A stretch of 64,000 bases of DNA from Synaphobranchus kaupii. Taxonomy: Eukaryota; Chordata; Actinopteri; Anguilliformes; Synaphobranchidae. Shown piece by piece: positions 10,089 through 21,714 of this stretch (positions within the stretch are counted from its first letter, which is position 1; each line of letters opens with the position of its first letter). The notes under the pieces were generated by a model that was not told the DNA's origin, searched no databases, and saw only the letters and a list, made by a program, of their open reading frames with translations. The DNA lies in the NCBI GenBank assembly GCA_029718625.1, contig CM056383.1, positions 65,720,849-65,784,848 on the forward strand, given 5' to 3'. The translations under genes were made by a program, and so were the position numbers.

Positions 10089-12339
10089 GGAAGGGCCCCT
10101 GTTTGAATTACAGCCAGGTTCCCCATGCGACCTTAATCCGGCTCTGTCTCAAATCCCTTGTAAAGGAGGGGTGCACAAAGAACTAAATACAGGGATGCCA
10201 GTAAATGTGACACACATGTTCTTCAATATAAAAATTATTTTGCATATCACAAATAAACTATAGTTTTGTCATTTTTCTGTGCACAGATAAAAACTAAACT
10301 GAATTTAATCCTGCACTTTTTGCTCATATTAATTGAGCATGCTAATAATTCTGGTGGGCAATGTAGCATGTTTTTCTTTGAGGACACCCGCTAACTGTAT
10401 TGTATTCCCACCTTCTATAAATTTTTACTATTTAAATTTATATTTGAACACAAATGTCATACGTTTACCACCTGCTTTTTGTATTACGATGACAATAAAG
10501 TGTGTTTGCCCAAGATGAAACTGCTGTATAGAATGCGCTTTTTATTCTGTCTGTGTAAAAAAAAAAAAAGTACAATAGTCTGCAAAAATGTTGCACCTAT
10601 AAAGTCTATAAGAGCAGAGTGTGTGAGCATTTGTATCTTGTCATCTATAAACTTTTGTATGGTGCTTCAGCACTCTGAAATGTGCATCTACTGTACTTGC
10701 ATGTAATTTTAAAGGAAAATCGATGTAAATAAATAAACAGCGTCTTTACATTAGAGCCACGGTCCTTCAACTCCTCATAAATGCGTAACTCCTACTCCCA
10801 CACCATATTGCCAGTATTTACAACTGAGCTAAATTTAAACACAACTCAAGAACGGTTTCGGGCAAAAAATAAAGCCATCTTTTGTTCAGGAGCCTTTAAT
10901 GACATAATAGTTTTCCAAATGTATACTTGCACTACACACATTTAAAATAACCATTGTCTAGTCAATAAAATGCTTAAATAATGCATTATTTAAGCCTTAT
11001 TTAATCTGGTAACTATGATGGTTTATTCATATTTAGTTTATTATATAGGATATACATTCTGTGTTAAGGTGATGTCAGTATGGGACTCAGGGGAATGTAC
11101 ATAGGGCTGCTCTTCAGCTTCAAAGGTATGCATTCATTACTTTCCCATATGGATCTGCCAAGTGTGCTATTGTGGATTATCAGAGCATACAAATTCATGC
11201 AAAACTAGGGGGGGGGGGGGAAACAAGCTTGTCTGGGGTCTGAAAGAAAATGTAAGTGACATTCCACTATACTGCATCCTTTAGAATAATATACATACTA
11301 GTCTTTATTAAGTACAAGCTTACCAGTGACAGTTGACTAATTTGCAATTGCCCCTTACTCATGTCTCTAATGTATTTAAAGTCACCGTGAAATGGAAGTT
11401 AGAGCAGCACTGGCTTCCGCGATATGACGTATATGCGAGCAAAAACAAATCTTTCGACGGGAATTTTTGAAGGCTGTGGGAGTCGATTTGATCGACGTCA
11501 AATGCGAACTCTAAGAATACGTGCCACGGTGTAAAAGTACATTGATTGGAGGGAAACAGACATATTCGATAGACATAGTTCCAATTTTGATGCACGCCCA
11601 CTGGAACTTGACGCAAATTTAAACGTGAAATTGTTTTCCAGAAAATGAAGGGGTGGGGAAAACTTTGACTTGAAAATACACAAGTATTACAATTTTATAC
11701 ATTTTTTGGTATATATGCACTTTTAGACATATTTGTGTGGTTATCTAGAATTGACTGAATTTATGAAAAAGTGAATTTTGATTTCAGCTTGTCTTTAATA
11801 GCTAGCTATACTATTTACAAAGTAGCACCACTATATCCGATACACCAATTTCATGCAATCAAGTCAACTGCAACAGTCAACATCCCATCAGCAATTGCTT
11901 CCACATTTATCCTCATAGTTAAGATATGGGCTGCCTTGTCAATGGCACATTCTAAATTTAGTAACACAAGAAAGCAGGAATAATTTTGTTCTTGTTCTTT
12001 TTTGGCGTGATTGCAATATTCTTCCATGCAGATATCTGGAATAATGCCTTTTAGATGAGAGAGCAGACGGGATCTGGCAGGAAACCTGAGGTGGATTGAT
12101 CATGTCCTCAGAACATGTATTGTATAAAGTAATGCTAAATTTATGGTCTGGTCAGATGTTGCCAGCACCAGCTCTTGGTAGCAGGACAGCTGGGGATGAA
12201 TGAAAACACAGACTACAGTACTGAGTACAGTACAAAGTTATGTCAGGCTACCGTCAGATCTTACTGAGTATAAATTGGCAGCCTAGCCATATTGGATGTG
12301 AAATCATGTTTGCTTCTGACATAATGTTTTGGCTATTTT
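10089..12339. other. Unassigned sequence, A and G homopolymers
   Basis: Contains A12-13 at about 10,557-10,569 and G13 at 11,208-11,220. A phrase near 12,100 reading LRWIDHVLR resembles a LINE C-terminal motif but is too short to annotate. No gene is supported. Confidence 0.4.
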
Positions 12340-12526
12340 CAGTGGTGTAGTAGTGCCTGGAGAAGTGAGTGTCCTCTAGAGAAGTGGGGTATACTCTTGA
12401 TTTAGCAAATCCATGACTACTAATTGATACGTGCACCAGTGGGGAATAAGTGAGTATACTCTATGCCCACTAAGAAAGAAGTGGGTATACTGCATATACC
12501 CGAGTATACCCTCAGCTACACTACTG
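12340..12526. mobile_element. hAT-type miniature element (CAGTGGTGTAG termini)
   Basis: The termini are CAGTGGTGTAG at 12,340 and CTACACTACTG ending at 12,526, with subterminal GTATAC-rich sequence (GGGTATAC, GAGTATACC) typical of this fish family. The 8-base flanks are GCTATTTT and GGTATTTG, matching at six positions, which fits an aged hAT duplication. There is no coding frame. Confidence 0.8.
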
Positions 12527-12654
12527 GGTATTTGTTTTGTTACATTGTTACTGTACAAAGGGATCACACTCTCCTTTGTTCTGCCCATAAATTACACAAT
12601 CATCAGATTTGTTTACAAGATTCTGCACAATAAATACAATACAGAATACATATA

Positions 12655-13487
12655 CAGTACCAGTCAAAAGTTTGGATACACCTACTCATAGAATGGGTTT
12701 TGTTTATTTGTACCATTTTTTTCCAGTTTAGAATAATACAAAAGACACAAAAACTTAAATAACATAAATGTAATTATGCAGTGACCCAAAAAAATCTAAA
12801 TGTATCTTATATTTTAGATTCTTCAAAGTAGCCACCCTTTGCCTTGATACCAGCTTTGCACTCTTGGCATTCTCTCAACCAGCTTCATGAGGCCACCTGG
12901 GATGCTTTTCCAACAGTCTTAAAGGATTTCCCACATATGCTGAGCACTTGGCTGCTTTTCCTTCACTCTCTGGTCCAACTCATCCCAAACCATCTGGGTT
13001 TAGGTTGGGTGTTAGATTGCGTCACCCGATGCAGCCCTCCATCACTCTCCTTCTTTGTCCAATAGCTCTTACACAGCCTGGAGGTGTGTTTTGGGTCATT
13101 GTGCTGCTGAAAATCAAATGAGGGTGCAAGCCAGATGGGATGGCATGTCACTGCAGAATGCTGTGGTAGGCACGCTGGTTAAGAGTGCCTTCAGTTCTAG
13201 ATAACTCATCCGGCAGTCACCCACAAAGTCCACATGGTTCACAGTGGGAACGGTGAAGTTCTAAATGAAAACTACATGTTGGGGGTGCATTTCAAAAACA
13301 ATACATTTTTTATAATTTTTTTTGTTTTGGAAAGAAATTCATACATAGGCACATGAACTTCATTATTTATATTTGTCTAAGAAAAAAAATTCAAGCATTT
13401 AAGCATAAGCCTTTAGATCAGAATGTCTCTTAAGATAATGAAAAAGATACATTCAATCAACTGTGTCCAAACTTTTGACTGGTGCTG
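12655..13487 (-). mobile_element. Decayed Tc1-like transposon
   Basis: The left end CAGTACCAGTCAAAAG and the right end CTTTTGACTGGTGCTG are inverted repeats of about 30 bases, each flanked by TA. At 833 bases it is about half the usual Tc1 length and lacks the transposase N-terminus. Read on the minus strand, 12,840-13,200 still resembles a Tc1 transposase: WLAPSFDFQQHNDPKHTSR, where the catalytic Asp of the QQDNDPKH motif has become His. Frames are broken, so it is inactive, though its ends might have been mobilised in trans. Confidence 0.9.
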
Positions 13488-14780
13488 TATGCCCAGAACA
13501 GTCCCAATCATGATATGCCACAGATGACTAAGAGCCCTCCAAATCACTCATTCAGGTAGGACTAATCAAATCTCCAATAATAAATGAACAAAGAAAACAA
13601 ATTGTTGAAGCTGTACAGAATATGCCAGCCACCTATTGTGAATGATATTCAACTACCGCTGAACTTGTGTGATTATTAACCTAAACTGGAATTTGCCATT
13701 CAGGGTGCAGTACTACGCTAAATTAGTTCCCAGGACGAGCGGAAGATGCTTCTCCTGCATTTGCCTTTGATTCACTCCATAGACCCGTGAGATGCTCTCA
13801 ATGCTGAAGTCATGAAATAACTCCTGGATTTTTTTTTTTTTTTACTCTCCTCTAAATTGTTGGTAATTTATGCCTTACCTGTGCAATGAGCATCATTGAG
13901 AAGAAGCGAGTCCCAGTTCTGTACATCTCCAAATTTCAGCCTAGGGAAATGCAGCGGAAAGGCGAGCTTTAATAAGAGACTCCAGGACTATAAGAAAAAT
14001 ACATCTTGCAGGGATTATGAAATGGCAAACTGGTCAGCCTGAGGTAGTACTTTGTTCAGGTTTTCATTTTCTACCTGAAAGCGATAACAGGGCTAGGCTT
14101 AATCTTTACTGTCAGTCTCCTTCGGGAAAGGTTTAAAATCCATAATCATCTAAGTCTGGTGTCAGTTAGATCCCCCCCCCCCCCCCCCCCCCCCACTTCC
14201 ACTTCCCAAAAGTTCCACTGTGTGGCATAGGCAATGCAACAATAACAGTACTGAGGGGTAGGACAAAATGCAATCAATGCAGACTACCCATGACTGGGAA
14301 TGTATTTGTCAACATCTGCTTATTTTTCCTTATTCATATTTCCATTTGGATACTATGGTTGTTTTGACTCCTGCCCGGAAATAACCCATCATCTACCACT
14401 GGATAAAGCTGAATAAAGTGTAAGCAATTACCCTCAATGTAGCCTGAAAACCATAAATCTTTGCTTTGGTTTAAGCTCTCTCCTCTCATAAACATCATAC
14501 CTTTCTCCCATAAAAAGGAAAGCTGCCATTTCATTTTTAGGGAGTGTATGTATTGTTTATTGAATTTAAGGAGTAAGGGATGATATCTTTCTGTATCACC
14601 CCTTAGAGAGGAAAAAAAAAAAGGATTGCAAAACGATGAATATACTGTATGTCAATTTCCACAATCGGATAATACAGTAAAAATGTATAAAAAGACATTG
14701 TTATGAAATGTATGCAAGAAATTACAAGACTGTTCACATATTTAAAATGCACTGCAACAACAATTCAGACTACAATGGCA
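13488..14780. other. Unassigned sequence with a C23 run
   Basis: The homopolymer C23 is at 14,172-14,194. Nothing else is recognisable. Confidence 0.4.
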
Positions 14781-14958
14781 CTCTTATCCAGCAAGGGCCA
14801 GTGTGGGTGCAGGGTTTTGTTCCAACCAAGCAGTAACGCATCTGATTCTACTAATCAAGGTCCTTAGCAAAGACTATGGTTGATTAGTAGAATCAGTTGT
14901 GTAGCTGCTGAAGGCTGAAGCCCCACTGGCCCTATCTGGATAAGTTTGAGGACCCCTG
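14781..14958. mobile_element. Palindromic hAT-type miniature element, 5' end lost
   Basis: The two halves pair: AGGGCCAGTGTGGG with CCCCACTGGCCCT, and TCTGATTCTACTAATCAA with TTGATTAGTAGAATCAG. The right end reads AGTTTGAGGACCCCTG, a complete hAT-like terminus (CAGGGGTCCTCAAACT in reverse). The left half starts only inside the corresponding sequence, at CTCTTATCC, so the first bases are missing. Confidence 0.75.
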
Positions 14959-15045
14959 CCATAGGCTATAATGGAGAAACTACTGTCTGAATATGCGTGC
15001 ACAGATGGAAGGCACAAGTATCAATAGTTGTATACCTCCTGTATA

Positions 15046-15990
15046 TGGTGGACAAAATATCAGAAACGCCTGCAAAAACTGAATATCTAGTAACTAATAT
15101 TGAGTAGGCCCACCCGTTGCCTTCAAAACAGTTTCAATCCTTCTAGGAATGCTGTCATACAATTTTTGAACTGTGTGTAGTGGGATATTGGCCCATTGTT
15201 CAAGAAGGACAGTCCATTTCTTTGAGGGATGAAGGAGGTGGAAATCTAGTTTGCACTCTGCACTCCAGAACTCCCCATAAAGGTTCAATTATGTTTAGAT
15301 CTGGTGATCTATGTGCAGGCCATGGAAGGCATTTGATGTCATCCTCATGCTCAGGGAACAGTGTTTGCACCATAGGGTGCACCTGGTCTTGTAAAATGGT
15401 TTCATATTGTTTGCCCGTTACACGTCCATGGGGAACAATCATTGGACCCAGTGAGTCCCATGAAACAGTTGGCAACAGATATTGTAGATTGAATGCCTCC
15501 TTAGGCTTTCTCCAAACATAAACCCACCCAGATGTATTAAAAAGAGTAAAAGATGACTCATCAGACCATATCACTTTTCTCCATTGCTCAGGGCTCCAGG
15601 TTTTGTGTTCCTCACACCATGTTATGCGTTTTTGTGTATTAGCCTTGGATACAAATGGTTTCCGGATGGCGGCCCTGCCATAAATACCAGCTTTGTGAAG
15701 CTCACGACATACTGTTTTTGTTGAGACTGGTTCAGATATTAATTGATTAAATTCTGTAGTGATTTTTAGAGCTGTAGTTGTGTGGTTATTAGCAACTATC
15801 CTACCAAGTGTCGATCTGTCCCTGTCGGAGAGCTTTGATTTGCGGCTACAGTTCTTTTTTGCTGATGCTGTTTTTTGGAGTTGTGTTGTCATAATTTTGC
15901 CGTTTTTTGTGACCGATACTCATTGCAATTCAGGCACAAACCATTGGGGGAACTCTGTTAGTATCCTCATCTTGCCTTGGAGATTTACCT
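15046..15990 (-). mobile_element. Decayed Tc1-like transposon, 5' truncated
   Basis: The left (3') terminus begins TGGTGGACAAAATATC just after TA, a terminus I know from fish Tc1-like families. No matching inverted repeat is found near 16,000, so the transposase 5' end of the element is truncated. The transposase relic is described separately. Confidence 0.85.
15200..15892 (-). pseudogene. Tc1-like transposase relic (DD34E family)
   Basis: The 230-codon open frame aligns with the middle and end of Tc1 transposases: a second helix-turn-helix region with VSTKTVCRELHKAGI, the pre-catalytic EEHKTWSPEQW, the first catalytic aspartate in WSDESSF, and the third acidic residue in SPDLNIIEPLW. Between them, where the second aspartate motif (DNAPxH) should stand, the protein jumps from FPEHEDD to IKCLPWPAHR. 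About 30 residues including the catalytic residue are deleted. Family length is about 340 residues; the N-terminal DNA-binding helices are incomplete. It cannot be catalytically active. Confidence 0.9.
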
Positions 15991-16854
15991 GAAGTCATGG
16001 CATGCAAAGTATATGCGACCAAATATTTAAAAAAATATTATTTTATTCTACATTGTTAAACTGTCCAATATATTTTTATGCCTGAAAATGGGGGGACTAT
16101 GTACAAAAGGTTCTGTACACGTGCTATAGGTGCAGTACAAATGGAAAGCAGGTATGAAAAGACACAGAATCGATAAGATGGTGGCTGTCATTGTAGCAAG
16201 ACGCATACGGGTGTGTTTGGAATATCCATAATGATATTCTGAATGATTGCGTAACAATAGGGGCTAATTAACTGCCCCATTCTAGCTAATGCTCAAAATA
16301 CACAAGAAGAGAATTTGTGGATAGCCTACATAGGCTGCATCATGAACAGTAAGAATATATATTTTAAATCATGAAGCAAATCGTGCTACAGAATACAAGA
16401 GTAACTAGTATTTCAATCAAACAAGCAATATGACGTCTATTATAACAAACAGTGAATAACAAGCAAATCAAAACTTAATAAAAATAAAACCCATGATCAA
16501 ATGGAAATGTGATTTTATATGATGAGTAGGCTTAGTGCTAGTAAGCATGGTTACGGTCATTTCAGTCCTGACAAACATCTGCAATTCCCGGCAAAAACTA
16601 AGAGACAGCCAGTGAAACAGTTTGTAATAATCTGCCAGCTCGTTCAGTGTAACAGCAGCCTACCCTACACTAAAAAAATACCATAACTTTCTTTTCACCA
16701 TTCCAAACACGCAACATCCCTCATTTAAATATGGATGTTTGTGGCTGGAGCAATTTACATAATGACTTAGTTCATCACTCGCAAAGTGTGAAATGTTACC
16801 ACGTGCAAATACTTAAAATAAGTAAAATAACACCGCTTATTTGGGATCAAAGTA
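15991..16854. other. Unassigned sequence
   Basis: AT-rich; no element recognised. Confidence 0.4.
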
Positions 16855-16905
16855 AATTACATTACAATTATTAGGCAGACACTTTTATCCAAAGCAACGT
16901 ACAAA
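16855..16905 (-). repeat. V-SINE type tail fragment
   Basis: In reverse complement it reads TTTGGATAAAAGTGTCTGCC and then TAATTGTAATGTAAT, matching the conserved SINE core and tail seen complete at 5,185 and 62,240. The tRNA-like head is absent. Confidence 0.65.
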
Positions 16906-16989
16906 AATTGACCCCTAAGTAATCTATCAAACGCATACGTGTAAGTTTAAATGTGTGGAAATGCAGCTCAAGTTGTTGTGGAGACAAGG

Positions 16990-17310
16990 GGTGTGTGCCA
17001 ATACTCGAAAAATGCACCCTCCTTTCCTCCACTACCACCTCCTCCCCTCCGTGCCCCGGAAACTGATCTTTGTGTTTTAATCTAATATTGCTGATTACAT
17101 CTTAATTAAATGTTAATGGCTACATATTAATTGTTGTCTAGATGCAAACCGCAATGTCAGGTACATTGTACACTACATGCAAACACTTGTACTGAAAATG
17201 TTCAGGCAGTTTTGCATACTTCCAGGTAGGAGAGGAGTGGTAGTGGGGGAGTGGAGGAAAGGAGGTGGGGAGTGAAGAATATTGCCAGCGCTTGACAAGT
17301 GTGTTAGCTT
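16990..17310. mobile_element. Inverted-repeat element with polypurine/polypyrimidine arms
   Basis: The left arm has GTGCCAATACTCG, then CCTCCTTTCCTCCACTACCA. The right arm contains the inverse: TAGTGGGGGAGTGGAGGAAA, GGAGG, then ATATTGCCAGCGC. The arms are about 90 bases and imperfect, around about 150 bases of unique sequence. It fits a non-autonomous DNA transposon; the exact ends and the target duplication were not resolved. Confidence 0.6.
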
Positions 17311-17445
17311 TTCTGTCACCGTGCTAGCTTTTCTGCATGCAAATTATGTAATTGTTGTTAACATACACTAAAAGGGTCTACACATTTTGCTAATTGCCAT
17401 CATAACATTGTAGAGTGAGAGTCCTCCACTTTAAAAAAAAATAAA

Positions 17446-17469
17446 AATAATAATAATAATAATAATAAC
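17446..17469 (+). repeat. AAT microsatellite
   Basis: Eight AAT units preceded by A-rich sequence. It abuts the broken end of the LINE at 17,470. Confidence 0.95.
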
Positions 17470-19325
17470 AGGGTCCTTATAATGGCCATCTGGATATTGT
17501 TTCAACAATAAATAAAGGAGACCCTCTTGTTGTGTGTCAGTTTCCCTATTCCTTAAGCATAATTAAAACAGGCAAGTAATGGTCCTTTCATGACATCGTA
17601 GAAGACTTGGTACACTTCGATAGGAATGCCATCAAGGCCAGGCGATTTTCCAGTTTGGAAAAAGTTAATTGCTGTTAGCAATTCGTCTTCCATAATTAGG
17701 CCTTCACATGAGTTGCGTTGGGTAGAAGACAATTTATTATAGTAATTTGGAAAGAAGTTTTTTACAGTGTTGCTCACTGAGATTAACCGGCGGCGTCTGG
17801 AAGGGCTAAATTTGCTCGACGTATTTTGTCTCCTTTTCAAGAATTTTGTCAGGAGACTAAGACTGTTCCCTCGGCTGTTATAAGTTTTTGTATGTTATTT
17901 TTATGAGAATTTTGAATATTGAAGTTTCAGAAATAATTTTGTACATTTTTCAGCATTCTTCATCCATTGTGTTTTTTCTTTGAGATGCATATTAATTGCC
18001 CTTTCTTTAAACAGTACTTCCAGTATTTTTTGTTCCTCTTCTAACTTAATTTGAGTTACAGCATCCATAGCTGTGTTTACCCATATTGTTTGCTTTTCTA
18101 TTTGTTGTAAAATGTATTTCTTTCATCTGATATTGTTTTTTTTCAGTGATGAATATTTAACTGTGTGGCCCCTGAATGCACACTGTATCCCAAACAATTA
18201 GTGGGCAGATTTTAGGTTGTGGAAAAAATAATCTTCTATGAAATCTTTTGTTTTATTTATATACACATTATCATTTAATAGGCTCTGGTTAAATTTCCAG
18301 TAGCCATAACCACATGGAGTTTCATAATTCATAATGTGAATTCATTCGACCTCCAATGAACACTTTTTTAACGTTTGGACCGAAGGAAAAATAAATTAAA
18401 GGGATTGCCAACTCAAATCGATGATTCAGCATTTCAATGGTTAATTGTTGTCATCCTGGGATGGAATAAACACAACCCAAATATCAGTACTAAGTTATTA
18501 TTTTAATAACGAGGAGTAATGACAAATAAAGAAACCCTATAGGCCTTCATCAAACCTTTGGCATTGTTGCAAATTAGCTTTGTAGGAACTGCCATTGTTA
18601 AAATAAGTTCACCAGAATTTCAGCACTCCTGCAAAGTCTGGGAAAACTTCTGGCAATATCTTGTGGAAAACAATTTAGTATGTGGCAAATGTGCTAAAGG
18701 GAAACCATGTGTTAAGCACAGTTCACAATTCCTTTAAAACATAGTCAATACCACTGGCTTGGTTAAGTCATCACAATGTAAAAGCCTCTTTATTTGGATT
18801 TTTTAACCACCAGATGTCCACCAAATCTAGCGTGTTCATAATATTTTAGATCTCTTTGTATGAGTTTTGGTGAGAGAATGATTATGTCTAAAGAGATCTT
18901 TTGCACCGTGTTATAATATCCAACCATGATGACTGAATGTATTTTGTCCTGCTGATTTAGAATATTATCCAGCATATTTCGAAAGAAATCTGAGTCATCA
19001 TTATGTGGTCCATAAATATTGACAAGAGCAATTAGTTTCTCATTGATCTCTATATTAAGTATCAGCCATCTTCTAGATCTGTTTTCATCTCATTTACCTT
19101 AAAATCGACATCATTAAACAAAATTCCTCTTGAGTTTCATAATCAATTTTTCCCTCCCCATTCTTTCTGCCATAATAATTAATCAGAGGATATAGAATGT
19201 GTTTCATGTACACAGAGAATTTGATACCTTTTCTCTTTTAACCAATTACACACAGCTCTCCTTTTTGTACTGCTTGCTAGTCCATTAGCATTGTAGCTTG
19301 CTATACTTATCTCTCCATGGGCCAT
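17470..19325 (-). pseudogene. L1/Tx1-type LINE ORF2 relic with a nested insertion
   Basis: Read on the minus strand, an ATG at 19,325 opens an apurinic endonuclease domain: ISIASYNANGLASSTKRR, then ILCVHETHS. Much further on, LVDIWWLKNPNKEAFTL lies at about 18,780-18,830. After an inserted block (18,366-18,774) the protein resumes with CGYGYWKFNQSLLNDN (about 18,290), KTQWMKNAEKCTKLF (about 17,960), and the start of the reverse-transcriptase domain with KSPGLDGIPIEVYQVF (about 17,630). It ends near QEGLLYLLLKQYPDGHYKDP at 17,470. Stops and frameshifts are frequent. The catalytic YADD half of the RT and the 3' end are missing, which is unusual because LINEs normally lose the 5' side. Confidence 0.85.
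18366..18774. repeat. Insertion in the LINE containing a dispersed repeat
   Basis: This segment interrupts the LINE reading and includes 'AACCTTTGGCATTGTTGC' (18,554-18,571) and 'CAAATTAGCTTTGTAGGAAC' (18,571-18,590). The same two blocks recur at 34,411-34,485 (CAAACCTTTAGCATTGTTGC and 'CAAATTAGCTTTGTGGGAAC'). Its boundaries are approximate, fixed only by where LINE coding similarity stops. No terminal repeats identified. Confidence 0.6.
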
Positions 19326-19730
19326 TTAAGAGAAGACTTCATATTTCATGTTTGACATATTTACTATATGTGCTACTGATAATTGACAATAGCCTTGGAA
19401 GAGTGCTATCCGTGACTGAATGATTATATAAACATTGACTGTGCTTGTGGAGCAAACCCTAATAACGCAACCCTTTATTCTATTAACTTCACCCTTGTAT
19501 AATCTACCTACCCATACCCCCCAAACTCACCCCCGTTATACTGCACTCTAAACACCAGAGCAGCATTAAATGGTTTGTTTCATGAATATGACATTAGAAA
19601 TTATAGTCCATAAGAAGACATTGCTATGATGTGACACAGAGGTTAGTAAACCGGGAGGAAAAGTAGTACTAATGGAAAAAAAGCAATACATTTTGCACCC
19701 ATGTCCCCCAGCCTCCTCCTTGAAGACTAT
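19326..19730. other. Unassigned sequence upstream of the LINE ORF2
   Basis: It could contain LINE ORF1/ORF2 spacer, but no ORF1 similarity was seen. Confidence 0.35.
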
Positions 19731-19835
19731 GGCCCTGATTTTCTAAGACCTTTTAACATGTGCGAAACCTCTGAGCTCACAGAAAAAATCAATTACATGA
19801 CCGATGAATGGTCATGGTATTTGTTTTGTTCAATC
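19731..19835 (+). mobile_element. Degraded miniature element end, same family as 41,963
   Basis: The start GGCCCTGATTTTCTAAGACC, then ACATGTGC, then 'ACATGACCGATGAATGGTCA' and TGGTATTTGTTTTG follow the same order as the outer element at 41,963-42,060 (GGGCCTGATTTACGACC, GCACATGC, ACATGACCAATGATTGGTC, ATGGTATTTGTTGTG). The opposite end is absent. Confidence 0.7.
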
Positions 19836-20041
19836 AAGGAAACTGTTATACGAAATAGTTCACCAGCAGCGCCCGGACTGTATCATCTAAGACGTTTTCC
19901 CAGGAAGAGCAGGCGATCTTACAGGTAGTCAGCTCAGGCAGGCACTTTATTCCACAGACTCCCCATACTTAAAAAATTTTTTTGATTTTTTTATTTGTTT
20001 CTGATTTTTCCCCATTTTCTCCAAGCTAATTGTAACCTATG

Positions 20042-20408
20042 CAGTGTTTCCCCTAGATTTTTTTTCAGGCCGGGCGGGTGAAAGTGCGCCATTTTGCGTA
20101 GAGGCGGAAACTATAATTACACCCTCATAATATCAGCGCTGCCATTGAAAATTTGAATTAGGCCTAACGGGAAACCGAAGCTGTTTTGGCCAGGGTTTTT
20201 CCAGATGCTATTTTGATCATTCCCGCATTCTGCGGTAAGGGAAATATTGCAGCTACATTAAAAAAAAAAGATTATATTAAAAAAATAATAATATTTAAAA
20301 AAAAAAAATTTCATTAAAATTATTTATTTTCCCTCTTGTCCAAGCCGGGCGGCACGTGAGTTTGGCCGGGCGGGCCGCCCGGCCAAGATAATGGTAGGGG
20401 AAACACTG
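20042..20408. mobile_element. hAT-type miniature element (CAGTGTTTCCCC termini)
   Basis: The termini are CAGTGTTTCCCCTA and TAGGGGAAACACTG (perfect inverted repeats of 14), with subterminal GGCCGGGCGGG-type CG-rich blocks near both ends. It is flanked by a 5-base direct repeat CTATG (20,037-20,041 and 20,409-20,413). hAT elements normally leave 8 bases, so part of the duplication may have mutated. There is no coding frame; an A-rich centre is present. Confidence 0.85.
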
Positions 20409-20573
20409 CTATGTAATTAAATTCCCTGTGTAGCAACCGCTTGAGAATTGCCGCTACAACCCCCATCAGCCGGTAGTAGGAAAGAGGCCGCGACGCCCTC
20501 TTCAGGGTGCGACCTCTTCAAGCTCCTGACCGTGATTCCAGCTCGCTATTAACGTTGGCCCACCAGAGACAAT

Positions 20574-20867
20574 GTTCACCTAGTTTCTGCTTTTCTTATT
20601 TAAGTGTCAATAGCTCAAAAATATTCACTGCACCATCCATGGTTTAAAGTTCAAATTAAAGAGGTGGCTGTATTATTCAGAAATTTTCAACGGAATACAT
20701 TTGTCAGAATCATCAATACAGTATATACATAATATGCATAAAAATACATAACCTAATGTTTTTATATATGTAAAAAAATACACACAAAAGTATGTGTGTT
20801 TTTACGTATCAACAGAAGCATATTACAACATATTAAGTGTGATAGGTGGTCACTGTGGAAATGTCGA
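20574..20867 (-). repeat. Unnamed dispersed repeat, copy 2
   Basis: Inverted relative to copy 1 at 5,245. The order of conserved blocks is kept, with several small indels between them. By eye the copies are clearly homologous but well diverged, so the repeat is old. It starts about 165 bases after the hAT element at 20,408. Confidence 0.75.
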
Positions 20868-21631
20868 CTGTATTGGACATTGGCAAAATGTAGATAAGCC
20901 CTAAGATTCTTCAGAGTTAATGTTTATACCAAACATTTTGTAGAAAAAAATTGTGTCTACTAAACAAAGTAAATCAGGTACTGTACATAGTAAGCAAGGG
21001 GAAAACGCTGAATGCGTATTTATACAACGTTTTAAAAATATATTATTGTTCCTATAACAGAACATTACTTTCTTAGCATGTATAAATGCTGCATTCCATG
21101 CATTTCATAGTCTGTGACTGTGGCAAGACAAAGGTCGTAAAGCACTTTGGGCTTTTAATAGCACCCTGCTGTTTTATTGCCCTGCAGTGCAAATGGAGAG
21201 GTTTTCGCAAGCAGTACCACTTTTAAACAATCCTGCAGTTGAATTTCCAGGGTTTTCTTAAAGATGTAGTTTATCATTTCAGACAAACATGAATACTGTA
21301 ATTGGGATATTGACAACTTCCACTACGGAGCCACCATGGATAGGGTTAATTAGGTGCTTTTAATTTTACAGGGATTATTTACCATCTTAAACCACACAAT
21401 GTCAGAAATAGCTATGCATCTCATGAAGAATAAAAATCCCATGTTCACATTCTGCTTATTATGCTATACTGCAAATATTTACATAAAAAGAGGTAACAAC
21501 ATAATTTAACTGATCAAATTAAAGACGGGTCAATAGGCTCCTAATTAGTTAGTCGGACACATGTGTTTTCCTTAAACCTATTAATGCAATGCAGGTCTGA
21601 TTCATTATCATTTGCTTTTTTTAATTCTTCA

Positions 21632-21634
<3 letters not shown>
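20868..21634. other. Unassigned sequence
   Basis: Nothing recognised. Confidence 0.4.

Positions 21635-21712
<78 letters not shown>
21635..21712. repeat. Long TA microsatellite
   Basis: About 37 TA units without interruption. Confidence 0.98.

Positions 21713-21714
<2 letters not shown>

Noticed and set aside
12057..12125. LINE-like phrase LAGNLRWIDHVLR
   Set aside because: Only about a dozen residues match the LRWxGHVxR motif and no neighbouring LINE sequence supports it.
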